Assembly: GCF_050908995.1 (NCBI RefSeq)
Contig: NC_135126.1
Location: 7,564,001 to 7,628,000, forward strand
Direction: 5' to 3'
Source of the DNA: Andrena cerasifolii
Taxonomy: Eukaryota > Arthropoda > Insecta > Hymenoptera > Andrenidae
DNA: 64,000 nt
Made by a program: the position numbers and the translations under genes
Notes under the pieces: model-generated
The model's input: only the letters and a program-made list of their open reading frames with translations
What the model was told of the DNA's origin: nothing
Databases searched by the model: none
Shown: in pieces, positions 1 to 11,126 of the stretch
Layout: each line of letters begins with the position of its first letter
Position numbering within the stretch: position 1 is the stretch's first letter

Positions 1-73
1 ACCAGACTTTGACGATCGCAGTTGAAAAGAGAAGGAAAGAAGGAGGAATCCACTGCGATCGTCAGAGTCTGGT
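1..73. repeat. Hairpin-forming inverted repeat at window edge
   Basis: Positions 1-23 (beginning ACCAGACTTTGACGATCGCA) are repeated in inverted orientation at 51-73 with about one mismatch, separated by a purine-rich loop of roughly 27 bases. The left arm begins exactly at the first base of the window, so the repeat may extend further. It is probably part of a palindromic non-autonomous element. No coding sense was seen. Confidence 0.7.
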
Positions 74-137
74 AGGTATGGAGGGCGGCCGTTCAGCGTA
101 GCAGCAAGGCTAGGAGCTCCCGGTGGCTCGCGAGTCA

Positions 138-236
138 ACCCTGATCTACGACTCTCATATTTTTTAATTCGACGCCAGATTTACACAGTGCAAATGATGA
201 GGCGCTGACTTAAAAAATACGAGAGTCGTAGATTAA
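138..236. repeat. Second hairpin-forming inverted repeat
   Basis: The stretch TGATCTACGACTCTCATATT at about 140 recurs inverted near 205-236 (AAAAAATACGAGAGTCGTAG on the plus strand). The arms are about 34 bp with a few mismatches and enclose a loop of about 30 bases. It sits 65 bp from the hairpin at 1-73, so both may belong to one composite element. Confidence 0.65.
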
Positions 237-339
237 ATAAGGGAAAAAATTATTTTTTACTTTTTAGTGCATTTTTATTATTTTGAAGTCGGTTTTAATT
301 ATTTTATTTTTAACTTTTTAGTTTTATATATATTGACAC

Positions 340-508
340 AACATGCTGAGGAGATATGCGCGTACGTACATAAAATAATAATAATTAGGTGACAATAGTC
401 TTTATTATTAACTAGAACTGGCAAAATATTGGGCCAATGTTGATGCAGTGTAGGATAGGACCACCGGGGCATCGCCCTCTTTCGAATAAAAAAAAGATCA
501 TCAAAATC
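340..508 (+). repeat. Dispersed repeat family A, copy 1
   Basis: This stretch, with the core GGACCACCGGGGCATCGCCC, recurs in inverted orientation at about 4498-4660 with about 90% identity by eye, including the AATAATAATAATTA run and the flanking TATGCGCGTACGTACAT. The two copies bracket the ZNF143-like gene. On the minus strand the TTTATT at 401-406 reads AATAAA, 227 bases after that gene's stop, so this copy may supply its polyadenylation signal (inference). The element class is unknown. Confidence 0.75.
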
Positions 509-632
509 GGTCCATATGCTGAGGAGTTATGCGGGGACAAACATAAAAAAAATACATACGGATCGAATCTATAACCTCCTCCTTTTTGAAGTCGGTTAAT
601 AATACATATGCATAGCGCGCTCTCGTAGTTTT

Positions 633-3074
633 TCAAATTCTCCAACCAACCTGTAACGCCGCAATCTGCGAAGGATCGCCAACCAGTAGAATCTGCGTTT
701 CGTTGTCACTTAAATCGTCGATCGCTTTGACAATCTGATTTTGCCTATCCTTTTCTGTAACCTTCCGTGCCACCGCCGGTATGAAACGAGAGGAAATTCT
801 TGAAAGATGTTCTCAAAGTGCATAGGAACCGTGAAATATGTATGCGTTGGACTACCTTCAGCGGAGAGCAGCCGCTTTCTCGCGTAACATTAGTCTTCCG
901 CCTGTCCATGCCCCGACTAGTAGATCCTTGAATAGATTCTTTGAAAAAAACATCCACGTTGTCGTCGTTATCGACTAAGGCGTGAACCGTTCTCTTGTGC
1001 ATTATAAGAGTGCTGCTTTGCCTGTACCTCCTGAAGCAAACTTTACATTCGAACGGTCGCTGTTGTGTATGAACCTGAAAATGAAAATAAAAATGATAAT
1101 GTATCAGTTACGCGATGCAGCGAACTCGTTACTTACGAGATGGTGTTTATAAAGACTAGAATATTCGGTGAATCTTCTTCCACAGTTTTCAATCGAGCAG
1201 ACGTACGGTTTCTCACCAGAATGAATTCGTACGTGATTTTTATAATTCGTCGCGCTTGCGAAAGCCTTGCCGCATTTCGGTTGCGTACATTTGTACGGAC
1301 GTTCGCCGGTATGCGTTCTGACATGAACCTGTTACGCGCAGCGCCACGTACAATACACATACGTATTATAAATATAAATATATGCCGATCTGTTAATGTT
1401 CTAGTAGCAGCGGTCCTACCTTTCTGATATTGCTGGTGGTAAAAGAACGACCGCAACCATCGAATGGGCACAGGAACGGACGTTCTCCGGTGTGCGTGCG
1501 AACGTGTTTTAACAAATCTCCCGAAGTTTTAAAGCTTTTGTCGCACGCTTCGTTTGGACATTTGTAAGGTTTCTCTCCTGTGTGCGTGCGCAAATGAGCT
1601 TTCAAGCTATACCCTGTCGAGAAGCTCTTCTTACATTTGGGATGCGTACACCGATATGGTCGCTGACCAGTGTGAGATCGTTCATGCACCTAATTCGACG
1701 ATACTGTTTTGTACAAAACTTTGCAAATCGGATCGTCGCTTAACTCGACCAGGCCTGATCATGACGATTATTTTCGGGGGTCCAACAATTTTACCCTTCC
1801 GTCTCCGTTTAGCGCTCTACACAGTGAATTTCCATTCATATTACTTGTATGTAGTACTACTTTGTATAAATAGCTTGATCAGTGTACTAAAATATATGAT
1901 TCCATTTAAAGGAATCTTGGTACATCGAATTATTTCCCCCTCCCCCCGCCGCAACGCACACTCATTTCGGAATAATCAACAGTTTCGAAGATATTCGATA
2001 TTGGAAGGGATCGACTTAATCACACTATAATGAGAACATGAAGCTGATGTCGCGTGTAAAAGAATGATGTAATTACGTAAGAGTTCCATTCATGGGCAGG
2101 CCTGGTTTAATTCGCAACGCAAAAAATATCCTTCACCTTAAGATGATGAGGTGTGCTATAGACTTTCGAGCAGCCCTCCCTTGGACAAGGATGCCTGATC
2201 CTCGATGCGGACAGTTTGTTTAATAAAATCTTAGAGTCTTTCTTTTTTAGTTTCCCGCTCTCGATTTCCCATAGATCTTTACCAACGTCGAGATGGCCTG
2301 TCACCATGTAGGCGCTGCCGTCGATAAACTCTACCCTCGGGTAAGTGTTTTCAACATTCTCTATGGTAGAGCCACGACTTTGAATCAACGTTGTTGGATC
2401 TAATTCCAATTGGAGTGGCTTACCGGTGGTAAATTCTGATACGTCTCGCAATAATATAGCACCTGCTCCGCTCTCCAATTCCAATGTCGCTTGTCCCTTT
2501 GACTCTGCTTCTAAGTGTCGAATAAATACATAGTATGGTCGGTATGAAATACAGGAATTGTAGAGTAAGAATTGTGATGTTGGAATAATCTTATCGATAC
2601 CTTAACAATATTGCTTTTTGTGCGTGCGTTGTAATTTTAATTCGGGGTATAAATGAATCTGTCAAGTGTCATAGTTTGGTATCGATAAGACTATCTCATG
2701 TATGCCTGTTTTTTCATTGCGGAGTAATGCCTGACCATCGTCGTTGAAATTATTCGCGACGAATGCTTGGGTTCCATCGGGTAGTGTTACTGCGGTCAGT
2801 GTTGTACCACCCAACAACTGCTCGTCCAATGTTAACTCGTTTGTTCGATTGTTCTCTACGTTATCTTCGTTAATTAGGACCGATAAGCACTCCAATATAT
2901 CCGTACGATTGCCCTGTATAACAAAAAGTACAACTGACAACAGATCGTCAGGCGACGGCAGGTGCGTGTATACTTGATCGGAATTCAAGATGCTGTCACC
3001 TGCGTTTCATCGGACATAGTTTCGACATCTCGAGTCACGAGGCAATTCGTGAGCTCTATGTCTTGTGTCGACAT
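633..3074 (-). CDS. ZNF143: ZNF143/ZNF76 (Staf)-type seven-finger C2H2 transcription factor
   Basis: Sequence-specific activator; in vertebrates the family binds promoters of snRNA and many mRNA genes and acts in the nucleus. Proposed coding exons (minus): 3074-3000, 2913-2736, 2510-2137, 1689-1420, 1328-1137, 1074-856 and about 761-633, giving about 478 residues in frame. The N-terminal part carries the family's short repeat (TAVTLPDGTQAF, about residues 70-80). Finger 1 (CPREGCSKVYSTPHHLK) ends exon 3; fingers 2-7 follow to about residue 390, with near-identity to ZNF143 in KSFKTSGDL, GCGRSFTTSNIRK, AFASATNYKNH and FTEYSSLYKHH. The ATG at 3074 was chosen because it opens exon 1, which ends at a GTGACA donor in phase. 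The ends of exon 2 (GTCAGG donor) and the start of exon 7 are the least certain. The C-terminal tail is shorter than in vertebrates. Confidence 0.9.
1924..2028. repeat. Remnant of the palindromic element seen at 7371-7770
   Basis: Inside intron 3 of the ZNF143-like gene, AATCAACAGTTTCGAAGATA matches the right arm of the palindromic element in the FGD intron (about 7720-7745), and the preceding AATTATTTCCCC also matches. The copy is truncated and diverged. Confidence 0.6.
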
Positions 3075-3435
3075 ATTTTGCTAGAAATCCAGAGCTGCGA
3101 ACAAACAACGTTTCGCGATGATCGCCGATGATCCACGTCATTATTTTCTGTCTTAGTTTCGTGTCCGCAGGTAAGCATCTGTCTTAAAATACGGTTCATC
3201 AACAATCCGTTTGCGATGCATCGAAGATTCGCGCGTTATTACACCGATAATACGGATATTTAAAGGCAGAAGCGAACAACGGTCGCGAGGATTCACGGAT
3301 TTCTTATACATATATATATATATATAATATATACATATATATAGGTAAAGTTCCGTTGCAACGATCGTGACACGCAACGCGTGAAGTTCACATATTCGTG
3401 ATAGCGATTATCGTACTCATACACGAACAGCAAGG
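3075..3435. promoter_or_regulatory. Upstream region of ZNF143-like gene with AT microsatellite
   Basis: This lies immediately upstream of the ZNF143-like start codon and presumably holds its promoter. I see no convincing TATA box. An imperfect (TA)n tract runs from about 3306 to 3346. No coding sequence was recognised. Confidence 0.35.
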
Positions 3436-3887
3436 ATGCCTAAAAGTGGTGATATACTACCGAGTGCATTGCCAATTGCGAAGATGGTAATAACGGTTGT
3501 AATCGCAGTCGCGATCACTATGTGGCGAAAAGGATGTACCGGAGATACCCAAGCGCGCGAAATCAGTAGCAAAGGCAAGGAATTAGCCATTTTTTTTTTG
3601 GCTAACCCGAATAAGTACGAACCACAAATATGGAGTTGAATCGTTTTACGTTTACGATGGCAAGACAGAACACCGAACCGAACGAAACTCGTGTAAAATT
3701 CAAATGTCTTTTGTTTCTCTCTCTCGCGAATTCAGTTCTCGGTGTTCGCGCAGCCTCAGGACTCTGTACCAAAGAATCTTGGGAAATATTACCCATAAAC
3801 TCGGATACCCGCGAAACCGCTTGTCGAATAACATCTATACCTACGTATGTATCGAATAATATGGAAGCAACATTCACTAAATCGTAA
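3436..3887 (+). other. Two overlapping small ORFs, function unknown
   Basis: An ORF of 67 codons (3436-3639) has a hydrophobic stretch IAKMVITVVIAVAITMW near residues 14-30 that could be a membrane segment. It overlaps an 85-codon ORF in another frame (3630-3887) with a signal-like stretch around LLFLSLANSVLGV. Neither resembles a family I know, and an ORF of similar length also exists on the opposite strand (3602-3877). They could be 5' exons of the FGD gene, a small membrane-protein gene, or chance. Confidence 0.2.
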
Positions 3888-3991
3888 TAGCGTGAAATGC
3901 GTTACTCTATCACTTTTACGCACCATTAGGTAATCAGTTTCGATGAGCGTGAACTTTTTCCTTGGAGCTACATAGTCAAGTGTAATGACGT

Positions 3992-4097
3992 CCCAGATAG
4001 CACACAGCGTCTAAAGACGGTTAAAGACGTCCAAAAGCCGTTCAGACCTAAAAGGGACGTACAATTGACGTCTTTATGACGTCTGTGCTATGTGGGG
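3992..4097. repeat. Palindromic MITE, CCCAGATAGCACA termini
   Basis: The left end CCCAGATAGCACA pairs with the right end TGTGCTATGTGGG. The interior is built from repeated GACGTC/AAAGACG motifs. A fragment of the same family is at 10527-10595 (GCCGTCCAGACCTAAAACGG against GCCGTTCAGACCTAAAAGGG here). It is about 106 bp, non-coding, and probably a non-autonomous DNA element. Confidence 0.75.
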
Positions 4098-4497
4098 TAT
4101 AAAAGATCGATAGTCTTCTCTTATTTAAGATTGCTGCGAAATATTGTGTTAGACCATACGTTCATACCATCTTAATATATGTAGCTACACATTTTAGGTT
4201 GTTCCCACTTCATACTTTTGTTTCTCCTCCTTGACAATATCGATGTTTCCGACTTTTGACTGCTGTTTTTACGAACATTTACGGAGCGTATCGTTTCGGG
4301 CAGTAAGTATACTTACACACTGGACACCCGGTGTTTCCGCTTAAATGCGTGGCGTCTAGTTTTCGAACGATCCTCTTGTGCTCGCTGAATCTTGTCTTTG
4401 ATTGGTCAGTTCCATTGTAACCAAACATTCCTCGCGTATGAAGCATGGACATAGGAATATAGGGACGGAGGAATAATTACGACTTTTGGCAAGGAAG

Positions 4498-4660
4498 TGA
4501 TCTTTTTTTTATTCGAAAGAGGGCGATGCCCCGGTGGTCCTATCCTACACTGCATCAATATTGACCCAATATTTTTCCAGTTCTGGTTAATAATAAAGAC
4601 CTTTGTCACCTAATTATTATTATTGTATGTACGTACGCGCATATCTCATCAGCATACCTC
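4498..4660 (-). repeat. Dispersed repeat family A, copy 2 (inverted)
   Basis: This is the inverted copy of the repeat at 340-508, with GGGCGATGCCCCGGTGGTCC in the plus orientation. It lies about 1.4 kb upstream of the ZNF143-like start and about 0.8 kb upstream of the FGD start. Confidence 0.75.
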
Positions 4661-5481
4661 TTTAGTGCTCTAGCTGGACAGCGTTGTGAATGGGCCCAGC
4701 ACTGATATTTACGGTGCCCACTTTTCCAGCACCGTTTCCAACGGTGGAGACCTTCAGAGACATTTTTCCGTGCAGATGAACGATAGAGGCATGAGGCATG
4801 CGTGCATGCATGCGTGTGAGTATGTACATATATGTAGTGCATACATATGTATGTGAACATACATAGGTGGATGCGTAGTAGATACTCGGTAGTCAGTTAC
4901 CCCGTATTCTATTAACCTGTGTTATTAATCGTAAGTGATCGTATAGTTAAATTTTATTGTTTCATTTTTTAAAGTTAGTCAGCGTCATCTACAGCCTATT
5001 AATAAGTATTTACCGATTAGAATTCAAAGCCGAACAGAAATTTTCGAAGGGTAAGGTTTTCTTACGGCGAATGGAAATGTAAGAAGGTTTTCGCGGAAAC
5101 CTCCCGTAACGTTTGGCTACCGAAGATAAGGGCATGATAGAGCCGGTAGTGCTGTTCGTTTCTGGTATATGTACATGCACATAGTACTTTACATGTATAA
5201 CGGTACATATTCGTGCAACGTACATACTAATACATATGCACATTCGTCGGACGTATATATGTACAACCGTTGGTATTCGTACGTGCCTGGTTGCATTTAA
5301 CAGCATTTAGCTGCCGTTGCCTTTTTCATCTGTGGTGTACATACTCTTACGATGTATTTATCAGATAAAATAATGATTAAACTGAAAAAATATAATCGAT
5401 GACAGGTATTTTTTCGTCTGTTTTCTCTTGTTCAAGTATCGTAAATTTACCATTATCGCTGGATAGTGTATTACTAAATCA
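4661..5481. other. Intergenic, microsatellite-rich
   Basis: Imperfect TGCATGCATGCG and TACATATGTATGTGAACATA runs lie near 4798-4866, with more TACATA/GTACAT motifs at 5165-5265. No convincing exon was found. It probably contains the promoter and 5' UTR of the FGD gene that follows. Confidence 0.4.
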
Positions 5482-8400
5482 ATGACTCAATGCAGGTATA
5501 GGATGCATCGAGGTCTTTCGACAGATGCTTCGTTCTGGATGATAAAGACGAGTTTAAATTTTACCAATAAAAACTATCTGGACGCGACGCTTAAGATGTT
5601 CGGTTCAAAGGCGCATTCGTCGAACAGTACCTTCTATACAGAATTGGAGACCAATGCGAAAGACGAAGAGCCTGTTTTAAATAAAATGACAGAATGCCAT
5701 GACGAGTATCGCAAGGATAATCCGTCCAGTCGTACTGACATGTTGATAGACAATAATAAAGAGCAGCAAGGATACAATGGGCATTCTTTTCGACGAATTG
5801 CCACTTTTGGCGGTTTCTCATGGTTTAGGCCATTCGTGATGTCAGCTGGTAGTTCGACCGAGCAAGTTGATATTAGTGAAAACGAGGAGAACTCTATAGA
5901 TGTGCCGTTCGTACGAGTATCGCATGGCGTGTTGGAATATAGAAGTAGTAGGTAAGTCATAGAGCTATTGGAGTACTTGAAAAAAGCGAGCCGAGTACTC
6001 GAACAGCCCTAGTAAGTCGTGGAATTGGATGTGTAATATCTAGAATGCATGCAATTCGTTAAACTTTAAATGCATATACTGTATCTAAAAAATTTACAGA
6101 TATTTAACCACAGAGAGGAATTCCCATCGAGTAGATTCTTACGCTATAAGCGAATCGGAGAGCGAAGAGGAATCGGAAGGTACGAAATCTTCTGAAACGG
6201 ATTGTACGATAATCACGGGTGACAGCGAAGATTCACGATTGAGATCAAAGTCGGGTAGCGGCACGCATTGTCCGGATTCGGAAAATTCTGAAAAGAAGAA
6301 AGCGCACCGGGTCGCCGAAGAATTGCTAGATACGGAAAAGAATTACGTTAACGTTTTACGACTGATCGACCAAGTGTTTCAGTTTAGAGTTGATCAGGAG
6401 AATAGAGCGCATCCTATGTTCCCTCCGGAAACTGTTCAACACATGTTCTCTAACGTCAAATCGATTTATAAGTTTCACAACGACTTCTTGCTACCCCAGC
6501 TTCAGGAGAGAATACAAAACTGGGAGTCGGATCCCAGAATTGGAGATATTATGAAGAATTTTGCACCGTTTCTCAAGATGTACACGGAATATGTAAAAAA
6601 CTTTGATTATGCCATGAACTTGATGCATAGTCTGCAAACTAAAGTCGCCAGATTCGCTGCAATCATCAACGAGATTCAAAGGTTGGACGAGTGTGCCAAG
6701 TTATCTTTGCCCCATCATATGTTGAGTCCTATACAGAGATTACCAAGATACGAGCTGCTTCTCAAAGATTACCTGAGAAACCTCACAGAAGAAAATGCTG
6801 ATTACGAGGACGCTAAAAGTAAGGATCTTTCGAGTTCCGTTCGCTGAATTACTTCCGCGTAAAGTAACGCGGCATCTAGCAAGGACTGGCTTCTATTTAA
6901 ACGTCTATTGAACGGGACACGTTTAAATAGACGTCCGTAGTTGGCGACGACTGTAATCGTAGAAACAAACGAACAGACGGCTTGCTTTCTTTCTCGTAGA
7001 GGCATTGGAATTAGTGTCTACTGCTACTAATCACACGAATGACGCGATGAAGAAGATTGACAAGTTCAAAAAGCTTCTCGAAATACAAGAGAGCATATAC
7101 GACACGACGGATCTAGTCAGTGCTACGCGGGAACTTGTAAAGGAGGGTCGTATTGTTAAGATTTCGGCAAGGAGCGGTGATCATCAGGAAAGGCACTTAT
7201 TTCTGGTACGTACAGAACCGTTATATAAATACATATGCATATGTACATACGTAGGTATGCATTTGTACCTTTAATACGCGATATACGCATAATACGACAC
7301 ACAACGTACATATTTACACACGTATCTAAGAGCAATAATTGAGAGCAGCCAGTTGTTAACCGCTGTTACACAGGGTGAGTCATTCAAATCGATCCCCTCG
7401 AATATCTTCGAAACTGTTTGTTATATATCGTATCAAGAGAAAATATTTGAAATAAAAGTTGTATGGTTTCGGAGGGGAAATAGTTTGGTGTAATAAGGTC
7501 TTTGTGGGTGAACGCGTAGAAGACATATGAAGGTCGAGTTGGTTTTTTTTTAACGGAATCGTATTTTTTTTTATCATACCAATCATCCACCCAGCTCGCC
7601 ATTTCCTACAAAGAGGTATTAAGTGTATTAAGAAAATAAATGATTCCCCAAATTATTTCCCCTTCGAAACCATACAACTTTTATTTCAAATATCATAATC
7701 ATTTTATCTGAAATATGTAATCAACAGTTTCGAAGATATTCGAGGGGGTCGATTTGTATGGCTCGCTCTGTATTCCTAATTTTCATTAGGCTTCAGTGAT
7801 AAAAATCAATATTTTCCCGATTTTCAGTTTAGCGATTTATTATTACTTTGTTCGATACGGCTGATACCCGGACCATTGTATCGGTTAAGAGCTAAATTCA
7901 TGGTTGATAATTTACAAGTAATCGAGGGCGATAATTTAGAAACAGCAAATACTTTTTATATAAGAGACGAAGGGAAAAGTGTGGAATTGTACACGCATGC
8001 GGCTGAGGAGAAGGTAGCGTGGCTTGACGCGCTTTTCGATACAATGCAAGAAATTATGAGGAGGAAGGCCAGTTTGAAAACCGGCAATGTTAAAACTCTT
8101 GTCGTGAAAGCCGAAGACGTAACCAGATGCATGTTGTGCGATGTTATATTTTCTGTAATGAAGAGGAAACACAACTGCAGAGCTTGCGGAATAGTGAGTA
8201 CGCTTATTGCTACAGCTTCGCGATGATCGTAATGAACTAGGAGGATCGATGGTTAATAGAAGACTAATGTTGCTTGTCGAGGACGTATTTATCCAAGTAA
8301 CGTAGGAGGATCTGCGAAAGTATGGGTTTATGTGCATTGTTCTGCTTGTTATAGGTAGTGTGTGGTAAATGTTCGAATCAAAAATTATTGTTCGAGGATA

Positions 8401-8983
8401 ATAAAAATATGAGAGTATGTCGTTTGTGTCATGCCACGTTAACGCAGCCACTTGTCAAATCACCGTCTTCGTCCCCGTCTGGACCGGTGCCAAGTTTACT
8501 GCAAGTTTCGGCGAGCGCGTCGTCCGTTATATCTGGATACCTTATGTTAAAGACTCAACCGAGCAAGCCTTGGATACGGCGATGGTTCGCGTTGCACATC
8601 GATTTTGTTTTGTATACCTTCAAATCTGAATCTGAAAGTATGGCCCTGACGGCCACCCCTATGCCTGGTTTCATCGTTACCGGAGGTACCGAGCTGTCCG
8701 ACGAGGATCCTTTGAGCTCTAAAGACAGGTCGAAGGCTCTTAAGATGCATCATTCCAGGAAAAGTTATTATCTACGAGCATCGTCGCAACATGACAAGCA
8801 GAAGTAGGTGTGATCTGTGTAACTATATGTAACTGTTCGCGAGTTCACGAGTTCACGAGGGTCGTCTTTACTTTTAGGTGGTTTCACGCTCTGCAGTTAG
8901 CAACTAAAGCAGAGTTACCTTCGTTTGCAACAGTGGAAAGCGAAGACGCACAAAGAGGTCAGCTGATTGTTCATGTACGATAA
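5482..8983 (+). CDS. FGD-family RhoGEF (DH-PH-FYVE-PH), FGD4/frabin-like
   Basis: Guanine-nucleotide exchange factor; family members activate Cdc42 and shape actin at phosphoinositide-bearing membranes. Exons: 5482-5951, 6100-6818, 7000-7205, 7828-8193, 8355-8803 and 8878-8983, all GT-AG, closing in frame at 771 residues. The DH domain spans about residues 225-400 (RVAEELLDTEKNYV, PIQRLPRYELLLKDYLR). The first PH follows to about 560. The FYVE finger (CMLCDVIF, KRKHNCRACG, VVCGKCS, CRLC) spans about 566-612 across the exon 4/5 junction. The second PH spans about 645-755 (GYLMLKTQPSKPWIRRWF). The order and the DAKKALELVST junction match FGD proteins. The first ATG (5482) may not be the true start, because upstream exons could exist. 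The N-terminal 220 residues are acidic, Ser-rich and family-variable. Confidence 0.9.
7371..7770. repeat. Palindromic element in FGD intron 3
   Basis: The outer ends CAGGGTGAGTCATTCAAATC and (inverted) CAGAGCGAGCCATACAAATC are related. The arms continue through CCCCTCGAATATCTTCGAAA, and GTTGTATGGTTTCGGAGGGG on the left matches inverted CCCCTTCGAAACCATACAAC on the right. The arms total more than 100 bp each around a central spacer. It is non-coding and probably a foldback MITE. A remnant lies at 1924-2028. Confidence 0.75.
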
Positions 8984-9783
8984 ACAATTTGTACACTTTT
9001 ATCTGTGACACGAGCCAAGTTTTCAACTAATATCGTAGCCGTATACGATCACAGCGCGATAAGATAATCGTTAGTAGATAATCATTATATAAATATAAAA
9101 ACGACGTTAACTTATGTTATATGATACGTAGGCGTACACAAATAGGGCAAATTGTTACTGGCGTATTGTGGTCGACTCCATAATCATTACACTGCCAAAA
9201 CGCTTGTTGTGTTTTGTACCATTTTGTTATAGTATATTTAAAAATATATATATATGTACATATTTACGTAAAGATGTATAGAAATATTATACGTACATGA
9301 TATGCAACCTTTATGTACATATCTCGATGATGGAAAGTGTCGACGTTATCTTCATTGGTTCGTACTATTTAGAGAAAAAGAGTCGATTAGTTTCCTGACT
9401 GCGATGCAAATTAATTAACAATAAGTGACGCCTGTTGGCGACCACGTGAAGTCGTTTTTACAAAACTGTGATGGAAGAGTGTAATCGAACCAGATACCTA
9501 CACGGATCGGTGATTCCCCTTACCATTTTCGGGGCGTATGCAACGTTATCGATTCAGAGTGGAATTCGGTCGCAATCCTACTAGCGGTTAGAATTTAAAT
9601 TAAATATTGTGTCCTTTCCTAACCATCGACGAAGTATAGGAAGTGTCGCCACCCAAACTGTGTTACCGACCCATAACTCGAGGACTGAATTCAGCGGCCT
9701 CTGTGCATGGACAGCGTCCAACTCAGGAACATCTCTGAAAAGTATTGAAATGCTGAATGGTGCTGCGGGCTAGTATATTAGGG
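8984..9783. other. FGD 3' UTR and intergenic DNA
   Basis: This follows the FGD stop codon. It contains AT-rich and TATATATGTACATA motifs near 9240-9310. No ORF of interest and no clear AATAAA close to the stop were seen. Confidence 0.4.
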
Positions 9784-10290
9784 TAGGGTGGCTCTTATTT
9801 TCGATATTTGTATTTTCTTCGCGACACCCCTCAGAATAGTTCCAAATAATTCAAGAAAAATCTGTGTAAAGTTTGACTCCGATCGGATAACGGGAAAAGG
9901 TGCCCCTGGGCTCTTGGACATTGAAATAATTATTTAACAGCTCACAAAGTCGATTTTATATAATATCCTCCAAGTTATTGATTACATAAAAAAATATGTC
10001 AAACAAAAGTTGTAGATCCAGACAAGGAGCATCTTTTATGTTGTATTACTTTTTCTTGTGCGATAAACGGTTATCGAAAAAAGTCCGAAAAACTAACAAA
10101 AAACAAATTTTTTATTTTTTAAATTTTGAAAGTTTAAATCCTTCCTCAATCCTTTCTCGAAAAAATTTATTTATGAAGGCGAAAAGAAATTGTAATTTTT
10201 AATTTTCGGGGGCTATTTTCTAAACATTTAAGGCGGAGCATATACCGAGATATGCCAAAACGAAAAAACATTTTTTCCCCTTATTTTCAG
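9784..10290 (+). mobile_element. TA-flanked MITE family C, copy 1 (right end lost)
   Basis: It begins TA-GGGTGGCTCTTATTTT and follows the family consensus (GATCGGATAACGGGAAAAGG; TCCTCCAAGTTATTGATTA; AACAAAAGTTGTAGATCC) up to about 10290, where the inverted right terminus expected from the copies at 34330-34932 and 37374-37920 is missing. It is non-coding apart from short chance ORFs. TA target sites suggest a Tc1/mariner-mobilised element (inference). Confidence 0.8.
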
Positions 10291-11126
10291 TGTCTGATGT
10301 CATGAATGTTTTCTGAAAATTCGGGACCGAAATCGCAAAAATGTCGAAGATAGAGACATTAGAATTGAGGTATTCAAATGCATTTTTCTCGAAATCGTGA
10401 TAAGATGTAAAGTCTAATTTATACCTCCTTGTGGCGGAACCGTGAATGCGCGGGAAAAGATACAAGATTAAAATAAACAAATATTTCGGACTACTTTTAT
10501 TATTTATGAAAATTTAAACACACGAAATTCTTGACTAAAGACGTTCGAAAGCCGTCCAGACCTAAAACGGACGTATAATTGACGTCTATACATGCACGAT
10601 GATGATAACAACGATACGGTGTCGTTATTTATTGGCTATTCGACAACCGTAGACCAGATGGCAGTAGATAGATACAACAAAGGAGTAACGGAGGATTGAG
10701 GAAGGCTGATTTGAGCTTGAGCTTGTGTAGGCTTAAGGAAGGAGGAAGAGTGGACGAGGACAAGGACCAAGCGTGGGTGTGGAGGGGAGAGAGAGGGGCA
10801 GAAGGAGAGGGAATGATCCTTCAAACAAATGGCAAATGGGGGAAATGTGTGTATGTATGTACGAGCTACTTGTACATAACCTACGTTTTCGGGATTCGAT
10901 TCGGCTGGAGTTTTTAGTTTTGGATGTGTCCTGTAAAAACTCACGAATCATTTTCGGATTATGGTCATAAATACATTAACTCGTCATGGAAAGGAATGAC
11001 GCTTAGATCATGAAGAATGTTCTGAATAGGTTTTAACTTGGCCGAAAGGTCGTTATTCTTACATGACTTGGATACCTTTTGTTCAAAGAACAACCGATTG
11101 AAGGAACAAAATACAATGAAATAGTT
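10291..11126. other. Intergenic with MITE fragment
   Basis: It contains the fragment (10527-10595) of the CCCAGATAGCACA family. A purine-rich stretch at 10690-10830 is read as several short ORFs with no recognisable product. It probably includes the REXO1 promoter and 5' UTR near its right end. Confidence 0.4.

Noticed and set aside
1065..1427. 120-codon plus-strand ORF over the zinc-finger exons
   Set aside because: It is a shadow of the minus-strand ZNF143-like fingers 5 and 6, which match the family almost residue for residue.
9996..10202. Short ORFs inside MITE family C (also at 34503-34712 and 37641-37835)
   Set aside because: The ORFs recur only because the element recurs; they are short, frame-shifted between copies and show no transposase motif.
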